Below, piece by piece: positions 41,561-54,232 of a DNA stretch of 64,000 nt. Where the stretch lies: positions 3,970,001 to 4,034,000 of the forward strand of contig JAJTWR010000266.1 in the NCBI GenBank assembly GCA_021613335.1, written 5' to 3'. This stretch comes from Whitmania pigra (Eukaryota > Annelida > Clitellata > Hirudinida > Haemopidae). The notes below the pieces were generated by a model. It searched no databases, had not been told where the DNA came from, and saw only the letters and a program-made list of their open reading frames with translations. The translations under genes were made by a program, and so were the position numbers. How positions within the stretch are numbered: the first letter of the stretch is position 1; the number at the start of each line of letters is the position of its first letter.

Positions 41561-44500
41561 ATGGAACCTTCATCTCGTAATCCCGATAAAAATTCGGATG
41601 TTGGACAGATTTCAGGTGACTCAATTAATTTTTAACTGAAATTTATAAAAGTTGTCACTAATCGAAAAGTAAATACTTTGAAATGCGTAGAATGTTATTT
41701 TTTCATTATAAGTGTTCGCACCCAGCATCTAAATTATGGTTATTTGTTAGGTTGTTAGAGTAACCACACGAACTTTTCAAAAATTTGGCACTGACAAATT
41801 CATTCATAGCTTGGAATCATGATTGAAGCCGCTGAATTATCTTTTGAAGTGTAGTGTAAAAATAAGCATTAATTTTCAGACTATAGTCTGAGCAGGGATC
41901 GACCCAGAAGAAATAGAGAAGCAAATAATCAAAGTTCAACAAAAGCCTTACTGGAGCAATTGAAGGAATGCAGAAGGAAAGGCGAAACTTTGGTTCCTCA
42001 GGTAATGGAATCCATAACATATAGATTTGTTGAATATTTTAGTATAGTTTTTTTAGACTTAATTTATAATTATTCCACCCTGCACATTTTCAAACAATGT
42101 TTAATACTTTTGTTATCTTAATTATTATTAGGCTTTGCCTCTTAGTTTGTATTTCATATTGTAAGTTATGGCCCACAAAAACTCATCAAAAGAGTTCCCA
42201 TCAGTTTTTACATTTATTCTCATTTTTCATTTATGAATTTGGGAGGGCATTTGTGGTCCTCAAATGCAAACTGAGTTATGTTTTCTGTAGGCCAATAAAC
42301 ATTACATAAACGTCTTCAAAACAAAAGTCATGTGGCTGTTTAGTTTTCTCCAGAGGGCCTGTTCATTTGCGATTCATCTTCCTACGAATGCATAATTGCT
42401 TGCATTAGTAGAATAATTGTTCAATTTATTCCTTGATGATGATAATGAAATAATTGTTCAATTTAGTCTTTATTAATGATAATTAAAACTGGGTATGTTC
42501 ACTCCGACTGCTATCATAAAACCCATCTCTGTAACAAATTTAAATTCATTTTCTTTTTTGAAAATAATGATTTAGAATTAAAACAATTTCACACATTGAC
42601 CATTTGCCTGCAAACAATGACATTGCCATCAAAACTTTTAATTTCTTATGTTGACTTAACTGTTATTTCAGATAACTATGGAAAAGAATGTTTACGAAGA
42701 AGTTGACGAAAGGGAATATTCAAGAATAGTGCAGGAGAGACAAAAGGATGACTGGCTTGTTGAGAGTAAATATTCTGTTTAATTTCAGACCGTAAAACTT
42801 TATAAATACACGAAAATATGATTACAGCGGATGGTTCCGGTTACACGGACGACGGAAGGGAGGTGTTCGATGACGATCCTAACGAATCTGAAAATCAAAG
42901 TGAGTTTTTTTTTATTATTGCTTTACGTGTATTAATTTATACGATACATTTTATTGCTCTAATTTGACTAATTTATATTAGTAAGTTAAGAATCAACGTT
43001 AAATTTAAAGTAATGGTATAATAAAAAAAAAAACTTAAAAAGGAACCAAGAACAGTAAGAAAAACAAACCGGGAGTCTCAAAAAATCCAAACATTCGAGC
43101 TCCAAACTCAAAACCGACAAGCATCAAGAGCATGTTTGCTGCTGCTGCTGCCAAGCCATTGAAGAAACAAGAGGTGGTTTCATTCAATATTCAACAACAA
43201 CAGCAACAACAACACTGATGATAACAATAATATTATTAATTATGATAATAATATTTTGAGTAATAGTATGATTAATTTTGTTTAATATGATTTGAAAATT
43301 TAGGACCCCCTTTGCATGATACATTTTATTTTCTACTGATATTAGCAAGTTCATAACATTTGCTTCTCGTGTTGCTTCATTATTACTATGGATTGAAGGG
43401 TGGCCTTCTTCAGTATTTTCACAATTTAAATTATTAACAACAATTACAAACAATAACAATAAATTATTAATTGAGTTAATTAATATGGAATTCATTTTAT
43501 AATTTTAAAACCTCTTTAAGAATTTAACAAATAGAACTATGAAATAACTAATACTATAATTAGGACTACTGTTAAAAGTTCTCCAACATGAAATCCAGGG
43601 CTCAAAACTAATTAGCTACCCCAACTAATGAATTACAAGTTCACACTGTCAATGCATAGCTTTAGTAAACATTCTCCGGTCATTTTCTTTAAAATATTAT
43701 TTTATTTATCATTTTATATTTAATATTATACCATTTTATTTATTGCCTAAATAATATTTATTCAATTGTTTAATTTCAATTTAGGTGGAGGTTCAAGGAA
43801 ATGATGATTTGCTTGACAGCATCATGGAGGAGATGAAAAGCACTCCAGATATCATCCAGCCCTCCCCAGTAAGACTCAGGAAACCGAACGCCAAGTCTAC
43901 ATTCGGAACTCATCCGACCGAATCATTCTCATTCAACCTCAAACCCTCTCTGCCTCCAAAGTTTTCCTCCAACTACTCTTCATCTTCGTCCCCTTCGTCG
44001 GCTGTGAAGCTTAAGGCACTTAACGTTCAGAAGAAAGAGCCAGATTTCTTTCAGAATGACAAAGAACAAGTGATGGAAAGTCAAGATGTTTCCCAAGAAA
44101 ACTTGTTTGATGATGATGATGATGGGTGAGTAACGTTTAGTTAAGTTTTGAATTATGGAATGTTAATATTGAATTTTGGAATGGTTTAGAGTTTAGATTG
44201 ACTCATGTTTCTCTATTATAAAATGATCTTAATGTATTGCAGATACATGGGTGAAATGCCAATGCCTTCCGCAAGCAACTCCAATGCAGCAGCTTCAGAA
44301 AGCAAACCAGAAATATCTGAAATGGCTTTTGATGAAGATTCCAATGACGATGAACTTCTCGCATCCTCCATGATCTGGTCTCAAACTGAGAGCACTATCA
44401 ATCGGGCACCTTCTCAAATTTACGGCAACACTGAAGTTCCTCTCGCAACCGATTCTGATGGAAATAAGATACTGAGGATGTTTTGGCTGGATGCTTACGA

Positions 44501-47500
44501 AGACTATTTCAAGCATCCTGGAACTGTCTATCTGTTTGGAAAAGTTTGGATCGATTCACAAAATCAGCACGTGAGTTGCTGTGCCACCATTAAGAACATC
44601 GACAGAAGGTTGTTCTTATTGCCGAGAAAATACAGGAAGGTGAACGGTCAAACGACAGACCAATTGGTCGGCATTGCCGACGTCAATCGGGAGTTCACCG
44701 AAGCTGTATCCACAAAGTATTCTATAAATCCGTTCAAATCGAGAAAATGCACAAAGTTGTACTCGTTCGAGAAAAACGATGTACAAGTTGAAAGTGATTA
44801 TTTGGAGATCAGATATTCAGCTAATCAAACTCAACTGCCTTCAACCCTGGCTGGAGAGACATTCAGTCATGTGTTTGGCACAAATACTTCTGCCCTTGAA
44901 ACCTTCATCATCAGCAGGAGATTAAAGGGACCCTGTTGGATTGAAATAAAAAGACCGGAATTTGTTAATAATTCTGTTTCCTGGTGCAACTTAGACATAA
45001 ATGTTCACAAACTAGAGGATATTGAGGTTTCCAAGGACCAATCTCCCCCTCCTCCACTGGTAGTGATGTCCCTGTCTCTCAAAACTTACACAAACTCAGC
45101 TAAAGAAAATGAAATTCTTGGTGTGTCAATGCTGATTAACACCAATTATGCACTGGATAAGCCTCCTCCCAAGATACCATTCCAACAACATTTTTGTGCT
45201 ATTAGCAAGCCAACAAATTGCGTGTTTCCATTTGATTTAAAGGAAAAGCTAAGATCCAAAATGAACAAAGTCAACGTGGAACTCATTAGCAATGAGAGGT
45301 CATTGCTTTCACTGTTGGTGGCAAAAATCCACAAAATTGATCCAGATATTATTGTGGGCCATGACATTACTTCATTTGATCTTGACGTACTCATTCATAG
45401 ACTTCTGGTCGGAAAGGTTCAGAACTGGTCGAAGATAGGCCGACTGAAGAGAGCCCAGAACTTAAAATTTGGAGGAGGAGCAAGGAATGTGAGTTCATTT
45501 TGTGCCGGAAGAATCCTTTGTGACATCCAAATTTCCGCCAAAGAACTCATTAGATGTAGAAGTTACGATCTGACGGAATTGGTTAGTCACATCCTGAAAG
45601 AGAAAAGACAGCAGCTGGAACAGATTGATAATGTTGCAGCCATCTTCAGTTCATCTGTAAAGTTGGCAGAACTGGTATCTCATGGGATGAATGATGCATC
45701 GTACGGCTTCAGAATCATGTGCGAACTCAACGTCCTTCCTCTCGCACTCCAGATAACAAACATCTGCGGCAACACCATGGCCAGGTCGCTGTTGGGAGGT
45801 CGCTCGGAAAGAAACGAGTACCTGCTGTTGCATGCGTTCAACGACAAGAATTTCATTGTGCCCGACAAGATTTATAGTAAGAAATCTGTTGTGGCTGAAG
45901 AAGATGAAGATGGAAATCCTTCCAAGAAGGGCGGGAAAAAGAAGCCAGCCTATACTGGTGGACTTGTGCTGGAGCCAAAGAAAGGATTCTATGATCACTT
46001 CATTCTGCTTTTGGACTTCAACAGTTTATATCCATCTATAATACAAGAGTATAACATCTGCTTCACGACCGTTGACCTGACGCAGAAGCTAAATGGCGAC
46101 GACGACGAGGAATACAATGAGGCTTTTCTGCCAGAGCGAGGAATTGAACCGGGAATTCTTCCGAACGAGATTAAAAAACTCGTAGAGAGTAGGAAACAAG
46201 TGAGAAGTCTGATGAAAGGTTCTGATGTTTCACCTGAAATGCTGATGCAATATGATATCAGACAAAAGGCTTTGAAGTTGACTGCCAACAGCATGTACGG
46301 ATGTCTTGGATTTGGATCTTCTAGATTCTACGCCAAAAGACTGGCATCCCTCATCACTGGAAAAGGCAGAGAGATTCTGCTGAGGACAAAAGATCTTGTC
46401 CAGACAATGAATGTTGAGGTCATTTATGGAGATACAGACTCAATTATGATCAATACTGGCCTAGCAGACATTGAAGAAGTCTTAAAACTTGGTAATAAGA
46501 TCAAATCAGAAGTGAACAAGCATTACAGGCTGCTAGAGATAGACATCGATGGAATCTTTAAGTCCATGCTTCTCCTGAAGAAGAAGAAATACGCTGCCCT
46601 CTCCATGCACAGAATGCCAGATGGAAAGTTCCAGACAAAGCAGGAAATGAAAGGACTGGATATCGTCAGGAGGGACTGGTGCCCCTTGGCCAAGGAAGTT
46701 GGGGAGTAGGTTGATTGTTGCTCATCAGTTGTCTTGTCGACTATTTTAGTTGCATTAGTTTGGAAATAACATGGGTGTGAAACATCTATTTTATGGATGT
46801 TAGAGCTTTAGCACAAGAATCAAATGGAATAAATCTAATATTTGATTATCAAAGATTTATTAACAAATTGAATTCATCATCATCAGGCACATATTGAAGC
46901 AAATATTTTCTGGGGAATCCCGAGACAACATCGTGGAAAATATCCACGAGAAGCTGAGAGAGGTTGCTCAGCTGGCCACCGAGGGAAAGATTCCCAAAGA
47001 GAAGTATTATATCACCAAGGTTTCAAAAATTCTGCATTTGGATTTTCCCTTTAATCTTTGCTAACAGATTAATCTCTTCATATGTTTGCAAGTTGCTAAC
47101 TCCAAGGGTTGCATTCCTGCAGGCAAAGCGGCAATCATTGTGTCATGCTAACCTACTCATGCTTAAAACATTATATAAATAAACACATGTTATATGCTTA
47201 ATCTAATGTGTATCTATTACATTTATCAATGCATTTAATAATTTAACCAAAATTAAATAATTAAATTAATTGATTAAATTCCAGCAACTTACAAGAAATC
47301 CTGAAGAATATCGAGACAAAGACTCCTTGCCACATGTCCAAGTGGCAGCACGCATAAACTCTACCAGTGGTAAAAAGCTAAGAGCTGGTGATATTGTCTA
47401 CTACGTCATATGTTTGGTTAGTGTCAATGTTTGTGGTTTATTAAGTACTTTGTTTTTGAAAGTTTGATGATCAACTTAACTTGTTAAACAATGATTTAGT

Positions 47501-49131
47501 TTTCAACTTTTAAACAGCACATAAACATGCAATTACAATGCTTTATTATGTCATTTTTGTTATTCATAAAAGAGATGCATTTTGAGACATTTTTCATGGC
47601 TGTGAAAATAATAATCTACATTATAATGAATGTCTGAGCTGTGATGACCTATGAACTTGTATCTAAATTATATTGTTACTGCTCATATCCTTGCTACATG
47701 GCTGCTTTTTGTACCTATAGAATGGAAAGGATGACCCTCCCACAAAGAGGGGATACCATCCCGACGAACTCAGCAAATCAGACTCTCTTACAATTGGTCA
47801 GTTTGGTCAAGATTTATTTATTATTAAATTAATTTAAACTTTTCAGTGAGCTATAATATTTCACCTTGGATCACAAAATGTTTTGAGTTATTCCATCTTA
47901 CTAGGTAAAAATAATTCTGTGAATTGTTTTCAGACATCAACTACTACTTGTCTCAGCAAGTTCATCCCGTTGTGTCGAGACTTTGTGACCCAATCGATGG
48001 CACTGATTCGTGTCGCATTGCAGACTGCCTGGGTAGGTTGAGTTTGGAGCGACTTACTTGTCATAGAAATATGAACCAGTGTTCTTTCATGTTTCCTGCT
48101 TAGCAACTACAAGGTGTAATGATAACTTTCCATAACTAGATATGTTAGACAATTCAAAGATAACACATGTTGTTATGCTAATGAGAGGTCTTGGAATTAG
48201 TTCAGGCAAAACCTTAAATAAGCTTTAACTGACGACTGACTTGAACTTTACAAAAGGATTAGATGGACGATCATATAGGCAGCCAGCTTCCAAGAGAGAG
48301 TTCTCAGAGGAGGATGCAATGCTTGGAGCAACAGCCTTCCAGGACGAGGACAAGTATGAAGACTGTGAAAAGTTTTCAGTTTCCTGTCCGTCTTGCAAGC
48401 ATCTCAACGTCATTTCCACTGCCTTTGTTGATTTGGTATGTGGTTTAATGTTTTATAGTTTTTATGATTTATTTTTTGCAGTGATTTTTTTTTAATTTTA
48501 GAAAATGGATATTGTGCAACCATCCCTGTTTGAGTGTTCAAATGCTTCTTGCAAGGATATATTGCTGAACCACATAAACATCTTGAAAAACCGCCTTCAC
48601 GTTGTGGTCAACAACTACATCAAAAAGTTTTATGCAGGGTGGCTGGTCTGTGAAGATGCTTGCTGTGCCCACAGGACTAGAAAAGTACCTCTTAAGCTCA
48701 AAAATGGCCAAGTAATTTGTCCTGCCTGCAGAAAGAATGCATTGAAGCCAGAGGTAATTTGTTGACCTAATCTCTTCCACTCTGTTCTACCCATGTTGGA
48801 ACTTTTTTCTGAATTATTTGATGACTCTGTTTTCAGTACACAGAAAAGTGTTTGTATCTGCAGTTGAGTTACTTGCAATCTATTTTCGACCTCAGTAACC
48901 CCCCAAAAAGTGAGGCATTTTTGTTGTCCCTCTCAATTGCATTAGTTTAATTCAAATGCAACTTGAAAATTTTCAGATAAAAGTGTGAAGTCCATCGGAA
49001 TGGACCACTTGAACCAGGTTAGATTGATGAAATGCTTTCTGGACCAGAAGCTCAGAAGGAACGCCTATGGCGAGGTGGATCTTTACAAGCTGTTTGCCAC
49101 ACTTATGGGTAAAATGACAAAAGAAGAATGA
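41561..49131 (+). CDS. POLA1: DNA polymerase alpha catalytic subunit
   Basis: B-family replicative polymerase of the nuclear pol alpha-primase complex; it extends RNA primers. Exons: 41561-41615, 41880-42001, 42672-42765, 42828-42899, 43043-43173, 43785-44125, 44243-46705, 46887-47019, 47285-47416, 47721-47796, 47934-48032, 48257-48435, 48502-48753, 48837-48909, 48977-49131; 1458 residues (human 1462). The N-terminus has [12 protein letters not shown] and [11 protein letters not shown]. The core has [14 protein letters not shown] (Asp near residue 863), [12 protein letters not shown] and YGDTDSIMI (Asps near 1002 and 1004). The exonuclease-like domain keeps [10 protein letters not shown] but, as in the family, is probably inactive. 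The C-terminus carries two zinc modules (CPSCKHL..CSNASC and CEDACC..CPACRK) that bind the B subunit. One 2.46-kb exon carries most of the core. An AATAAA lies near 49264. Confidence 0.98.
42002..42671 (+). other. POLA1 intron 2
   Basis: 670-base AT-rich intron. Open frames at 42097-42309 and 42476-42706 do not join the coding phase and show no recognisable domain. Confidence 0.6.
43174..43784 (+). other. POLA1 intron 5
   Basis: 611-base AT-rich intron with short CAA and ATA runs near its 5' end (43190-43260). The - strand frame at 43184-43495 reflects these simple repeats and is not supported as a gene. Confidence 0.6.
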
Positions 49132-49485
49132 CATCACAACTTGAATACAATTTCACTGACTTGGAATTTAAAAAAATTGCTCACTTTTATTGTGTTTTGT
49201 ATTCCTTCAATTTGGGCAAAAATACAAACAAAAATATAATTTTAAAAAAGCAAAAGGCTACAAAATAAATCTCAAGCAACAAACAATAAGCTAGAACTTC
49301 AAAAACATTCATATCTGGGAGTGCAAAATGCACCCACGAAGCAAAACAATGCGATTCTTGGTCATAATGAAGAAAAATAGAAGTCTATGAAATGCAAGCA
49401 AAGCGTGAGAATGTCTTGCTTAGCACACAACCTCAGATGGTCTAACAGATGACAATGAAATTGCCTGAGGAACTTGACAACCTTT
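49132..49485. other. tail-to-tail spacer POLA1/ACOT9
   Basis: Only 354 bases lie between the two stop codons. A + strand AATAAA is near 49264 for POLA1. A - strand AATAAA (TTTATT on +) is near 49185 for ACOT9. The two 3' UTRs would overlap by about 80 bases if both signals are used. Confidence 0.6.
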
Positions 49486-51997
49486 CTACATGTGGTTCTC
49501 TAGGTGCCTCTTTCCTTCTATGTACAGTAAGTACTCTGCAATGATAAATACGGGAGTTATGCATTTTTTGTCAAATAAAAAAGTTTTTGAACGGAACTGC
49601 AGAATTCCTGGTTATACCTGCATAGGTCCTTGGCATGACGGTTGGGAAATCATTTGCAGTGGAAAAAGTAAATTGAAATGTGTTGGTTGTTTTGAACTCC
49701 CCAGTGAGAGGATTCAACACTTGTGCATGAACACGAAGTTGTAGCAGTTTACGGACGGTGTAAACTATCTGGAAGAATAGGTTTTGGTTATCACAAGGAA
49801 GGTGATTCTAGCAAATGTTAACTAAAATGTGGTGGCACCAACCCTGGAAGAGAGGTAGAGAAAAGATCCAATTTCAACAGGTTGTTGAAAACTAATGTCG
49901 TCCACATATTTCAGGTTTGCATAAGATTTACTTCAACAGTGAAGTTAGATTAGTTATTGAAATCATACAGATAAAACCGAGAATGTCCTGACCAGTGAGC
50001 AGTAGCGTTTGCATGGGCCAACTCTAAGGCTTTCCTCATGAGGTAGCCACCAAAGACTTTGTTATACAAATTTCTTTGCTGGAGTTATTTTAATGCATTA
50101 TTAAATCAGAAATTTATAATTCCTATTTTATCCAATTAAGGTTAGCCCTTTGAAATACCATTTATAGTAACTTTATCATACCTGAGGGAAGCAATGAATA
50201 ACATTTTTGAGACCAGCTTCAGACATCCAAATTGTGTTTGGAGGTGAGATGACATCATGCAGTATGCCTGACCTAGATTTCAACAACAACCCTTTTAGCC
50301 AACTATTTGTTTCAACAATAAATAAATAAATTTAAGTTTGGCTATAACAAACTTAGGATCCATAGTCTTCAGGAAGATATCATGAATAATCATTCTTTCT
50401 GTATCACTGGGAGGGATCTTCAGGACAGAAATCTGAGATTGCAGAGACCGGGCTTTCTTGTTGGCTATATATCATAAATGAATTTATTATTCTAATAATT
50501 TGGAAAAACAACTGATTCATATATATATATGTATTCCTCACCATTTCCAAGCTCAAACAAAGCAGTTTCCTCTGGAGTGCTCACAGCAAGCGGATTAACA
50601 AAAGCTTTTCTGAATTAAAACTAAAAGTTTCATTAAGAAATTTAAATGATTTTAAGATTAATAAACAGATATTAAGATTGGTTAACCTTAACCTAATGAA
50701 TAAAATATTGCAGACCTTTTAGAAACAGGATCTCTGGCCACCATGAGAAAGTTGGCAGCAATCACCTGATTCAAGACTCCATTGTGCTCCTGGGGAAATT
50801 CCCAAAAAATACACAATAATTAAATCATCTAATAGTATAAAACTTTCAGTATCTCGAATGGCAAGCAAAAATGCAGATAAAGTTCAACCTGTTCCACACT
50901 CATGCTGATTTCCATGGAGGAACTCCCAACCCAGGTCACATGACCTCGGATAAAAATATCCTTGCAATGGCTTATTTGATCAGTATGGGTCTCTGCAAAT
51001 TGGAATTATAAATTATTCAATACAGAAATGATCAACCTTTTTAATTTAAGTTTTTGAAATAACATAGAATTGTAACAATATAAATTGACTTTTAATATTC
51101 AATATGTAAAATTAAATCAAAACCAACTTAGTGAATCGACCATGGCTGTTACAATGCTTATTGGTGACTTCTGATTAGTTCCCTTGACTGGATCAAGGTT
51201 GTGGCTGTAGCCAATTAAGACTATCAACAGAAACATTTAATCATTAATGGTCATTATTTTATTAACTAAATCTCAATAACTAAAACTCGTTCATATGTTT
51301 AATAAAAGTAAACTGAAGATTGTAAAATAAAAATAAATTTGCTAAAAAGCATCAGCACAGTGAAGAAGACTTCAACATGCCTGCCATTGTGTCCAGATCT
51401 TCGAAGATCCTTCCAAATCGAACAGAGTCTGATGTCTGGAGATACTTTTCCCTTTGTGTTTGGTCCTTTCCTAAGGGAATGATGACTTCCCTGTAACTGT
51501 CCAGCATCCTCCTTTCAGGAAGTTCAGATTGGGACTTGGGGGTCGGCTGAACATCAGGTGTGCCCGATGATGGATCCCTGGACAAAAAGAAAATTTAATG
51601 TAACATGTATGCATGTAGCATAAGTAAAGGTAATTAATTACCATTAACTAAATATTTTTACATGTATAACTTTTACGCACTCAATCGTAATTAATCACAA
51701 GTGTAGTTATCAAAATGGTTAAACTGATTTGCTGAAAATTACAAAATTACCCAAAATTCTTTGGAGAACCAACAATGCTTTGCAAAAGTTTTCTAGCTTG
51801 AAAATAATAAGATGGTAATAACAATAACATAATTTTAATGATAAAATTTATTATCCAACATCTTCACAGCTATAATTGTAAACATTAGTACCTTGAGGTG
51901 GAGTTAGATCAGCTGTTTGAGAGCATTCTTTTAAAAGATTTCTTTGCAAAGTTAAAGAACTTTGAAATATCTTCCTTAAAAATTTTGAAGACTTCAT
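49486..51997 (-). CDS. ACOT9: acyl-CoA thioesterase 9, mitochondrial
   Basis: Double-hotdog thioesterase that hydrolyses acyl-CoA to fatty acid and CoA in mitochondria. Coding exons: 51997-51892, 51796-51751, 51577-51381, 51220-51128, 50992-50889, 50789-50716, 50609-50542, 50464-50353, 50272-50182, 50078-49993, 49930-49843, 49768-49618, 49535-49486; about 421 residues (human 439), phases consistent. The N-terminus MKSSKFLRKIFQSSL is basic and free of acids, a good mitochondrial presequence. Family stretches: RRMLDSYREVIIPLG, SVRFGRIFEDLDTMAG, GHVTWVGSSSMEISM, ANFLMVARDP, KAFVNPLAV, LYNKVFGGYLMRKALELA, YVDDISFQQPVEIGS, and the C-terminus EYLLYIEGKRHLENHM. The intron after 51381 has a GC donor. 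The 62-base intron 49931-49992 is the least certain. Confidence 0.93.
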
Positions 51998-52425
51998 TCT
52001 GCAACAAAAAATTACATTAGTGAACTAACAAAATTAAAAAAAATTTATGTTGAACTAAGCTCAATTCATATGTCATATGTCATATGAATAGGTATGATAT
52101 AATTTAAGAGATGAAATACCTATTATTAAACATCATTGTGATCCTTAAGATATTTTGTTTAATATGCTGACATATTTTAAAGATTTATAACAAACGGGGT
52201 AGTTGTTTTCTACAACCACAATATCAATAATCGGAAAAATATCTTCGACTTTTAATGATCGCGCAACTTTGACTTTCGTCAAAAATAACGTTTCAAATAT
52301 ATTTAAGAATGTCAATATGCAATGGATCAAAAGTCTTACAGCAGAACTCTTACCTCTGTGTTTACGAAAACTAATATTCCTACAGAAGATTCCACTTACG
52401 CGGAGCACCGGTCGCAAACTATCAA
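51998..52425 (-). other. ACOT9 5' UTR / first non-coding exon region
   Basis: Two strong donors read on the - strand (GTAAGT just left of 52400, GTAAGAG just left of 52354) end candidate first exons. The frame through them (LRPVLRVSG..RNISFRKHR) looks like a targeting peptide but has no ATG before its upstream stop. The ATG at 51997 in the next exon is therefore the likely start. Confidence 0.45.
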
Positions 52426-53050
52426 CCCATCAAATCTTAGTAAATTGCAATAACAATTGAAATAATATATGTATGGTGTTATTTTTATTCTCTATGTCAC
52501 ATCTATTATTAATGTACGCTAATAATTATTTGTTATTGAATCTTCTGATTTCAACAATCTTTTTCATTTTTATATCTGCAAGAATGTATGGTATGAAGTG
52601 AGATCAATACAAGATAAATATGTTGAGTTGTAATCATGTACTAGAGACTTAACCCTCTGTCGTTTCGCTACCAAGGCCTACACTCAAGATCGTGAGGGCG
52701 CACATGCAGTGATATTCCACTTTCGAAATTAGATTGAGTTTCCTTATCTGATTAGTTTTTCAATTTTTCAGTTTCAGTTGCTATAAAGTTTTGTTATTTA
52801 TTTCAGTTATAGTTTCTATAAAGTTTGTATTTCACTTTATAAATTATTTTGGTTTTTATTTATTTCAACTTCATTATGAGAATATTACATAATAAGAAAA
52901 AATCCATCTTATTTCACGCTCTCCATATAAGCCTGTGAGGCTGGTTCTGCCAGAATATCAAAAGTCATTTCTGTCCTTTATCCGTATGACTGATTGGTGG
53001 AAGGTGGGGTCCTTCAAAAGCGGACTAGTTCGGGGGAAATTGCTTTTGCG

Positions 53051-53220
53051 GAATTGTAATTTTAACTTCATTTATATAGCGCCACATGCACAGCGTCAGA
53101 GGCGCTTCTTGTAACCATTTATATAGTCTCACCTTCCCAAGGGCGCTGGCGGCATTACGACTGTTGTCATTACCGCGGTATGCAGACACATAACCCATTT
53201 GGCTAACCAGCACGCCATCC
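53051..53220 (-). repeat. tRNA-derived SINE, copy B
   Basis: Matches copy A over the head (GGTTAGCCAAATGGGTTATG A-box region), the GCGCCCTTGGGAAGG body and the double CTATATAAATG tail. About 27 bases carrying the B box are deleted, so it should be unable to recruit pol III by itself. Confidence 0.75.
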
Positions 53221-53273
53221 ATGGCCCTCTCCATAATTCAGAAATTCGCTTGATGTTATATATTGAATTATAA

Positions 53274-53428
53274 CGAGTTGGTTAGCATCCGCAATCGATT
53301 CTTTCCTAATAATAATAAATAATTTGTGAGGCGCCTTGTGCCCTTGGGAAAGAGCGCTAAATAAATGGTTTCAAGAAGCGCATCTGACGCTATGCTTGTA
53401 GCGCTATGTAAATGAAGTACAATTACAA
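53274..53428 (+). repeat. tRNA-derived SINE, copy C
   Basis: In the opposite orientation to copy B, 53 bases away. The body and tail (GCCCTTGGGAAAGAGCGCT, AAATGGTTTCAAGAAGCGC, GCGCTATGTAAATGAAGT) are clear. Upstream GGTTAGCATCCG may be a decayed head. Confidence 0.7.
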
Positions 53429-54232
53429 AATAAGGCAAAGTCTGTTACATTTATTATTTTGAAGCAGAATTTATAAAATTTTCCGGCTAATTGTTTGAAG
53501 TTTGTCCTTGCTGTTGAGAGCTAATTTGTTTGGAAGTGCGTATTACATTAAAATTACATTTGTAACTATTTGTTTGTAAAATAAAAAAAGAACAATTATT
53601 ATTACAATTTAAATATTCGAGCTCTCCCCCCCTCCCCCCAAAAAAAAAACAATTTCGAAATATCGCCCCACTATGAAGAACATATTAAGGAATGAAGGAT
53701 TTTATTATCCGACAATGAAAATATTTCGAAAGTTTTGGTTGGAAAAGATTTTAGATTTAACTTTTACGATATTTTAAAGTTACTTTGGCTACTGCCGCTT
53801 CTCAGACTTATTTAATTTATTTAATTACATTTAATATATTAACATTTAATTTAAGTTATTATTATTATTTTAAACTGAACAATTTATGAACATCAAGCAT
53901 CGTCATGATATTCAGCTAAGGTCGAAGTCGCCTCTAAACGAAAGATATTTCATTTTTTCCCGGAAAGGTCCTTCCTGTGTGAACCACACGAAAGAACAAC
54001 CTGAAATGAACATTTTAATTCTGTAAATAATCGGCATTTTTATTTAATCACATTATTATATTGAATTGTGATGTAGTAATAACGCCAATTAATAATGTTA
54101 ATATTAATAAATATATAAAATAATATAAAAACAATAAAGAATAATATCGAAACTCTATGGGTGACTACTGATATTTTGTACGAAAAAGAACACCTTGCAT
54201 CTGTAGTATCGTGATATTGTATGGGCATCAAA

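Noticed and set aside
41150..41910. Three T-arm-like words (GATCCCTG context) suggesting tRNA genes
   Set aside because: No cloverleaf, anticodon stem or paired A/B boxes at any of them, and one lies inside a POLA1 exon. Chance is the simplest explanation.
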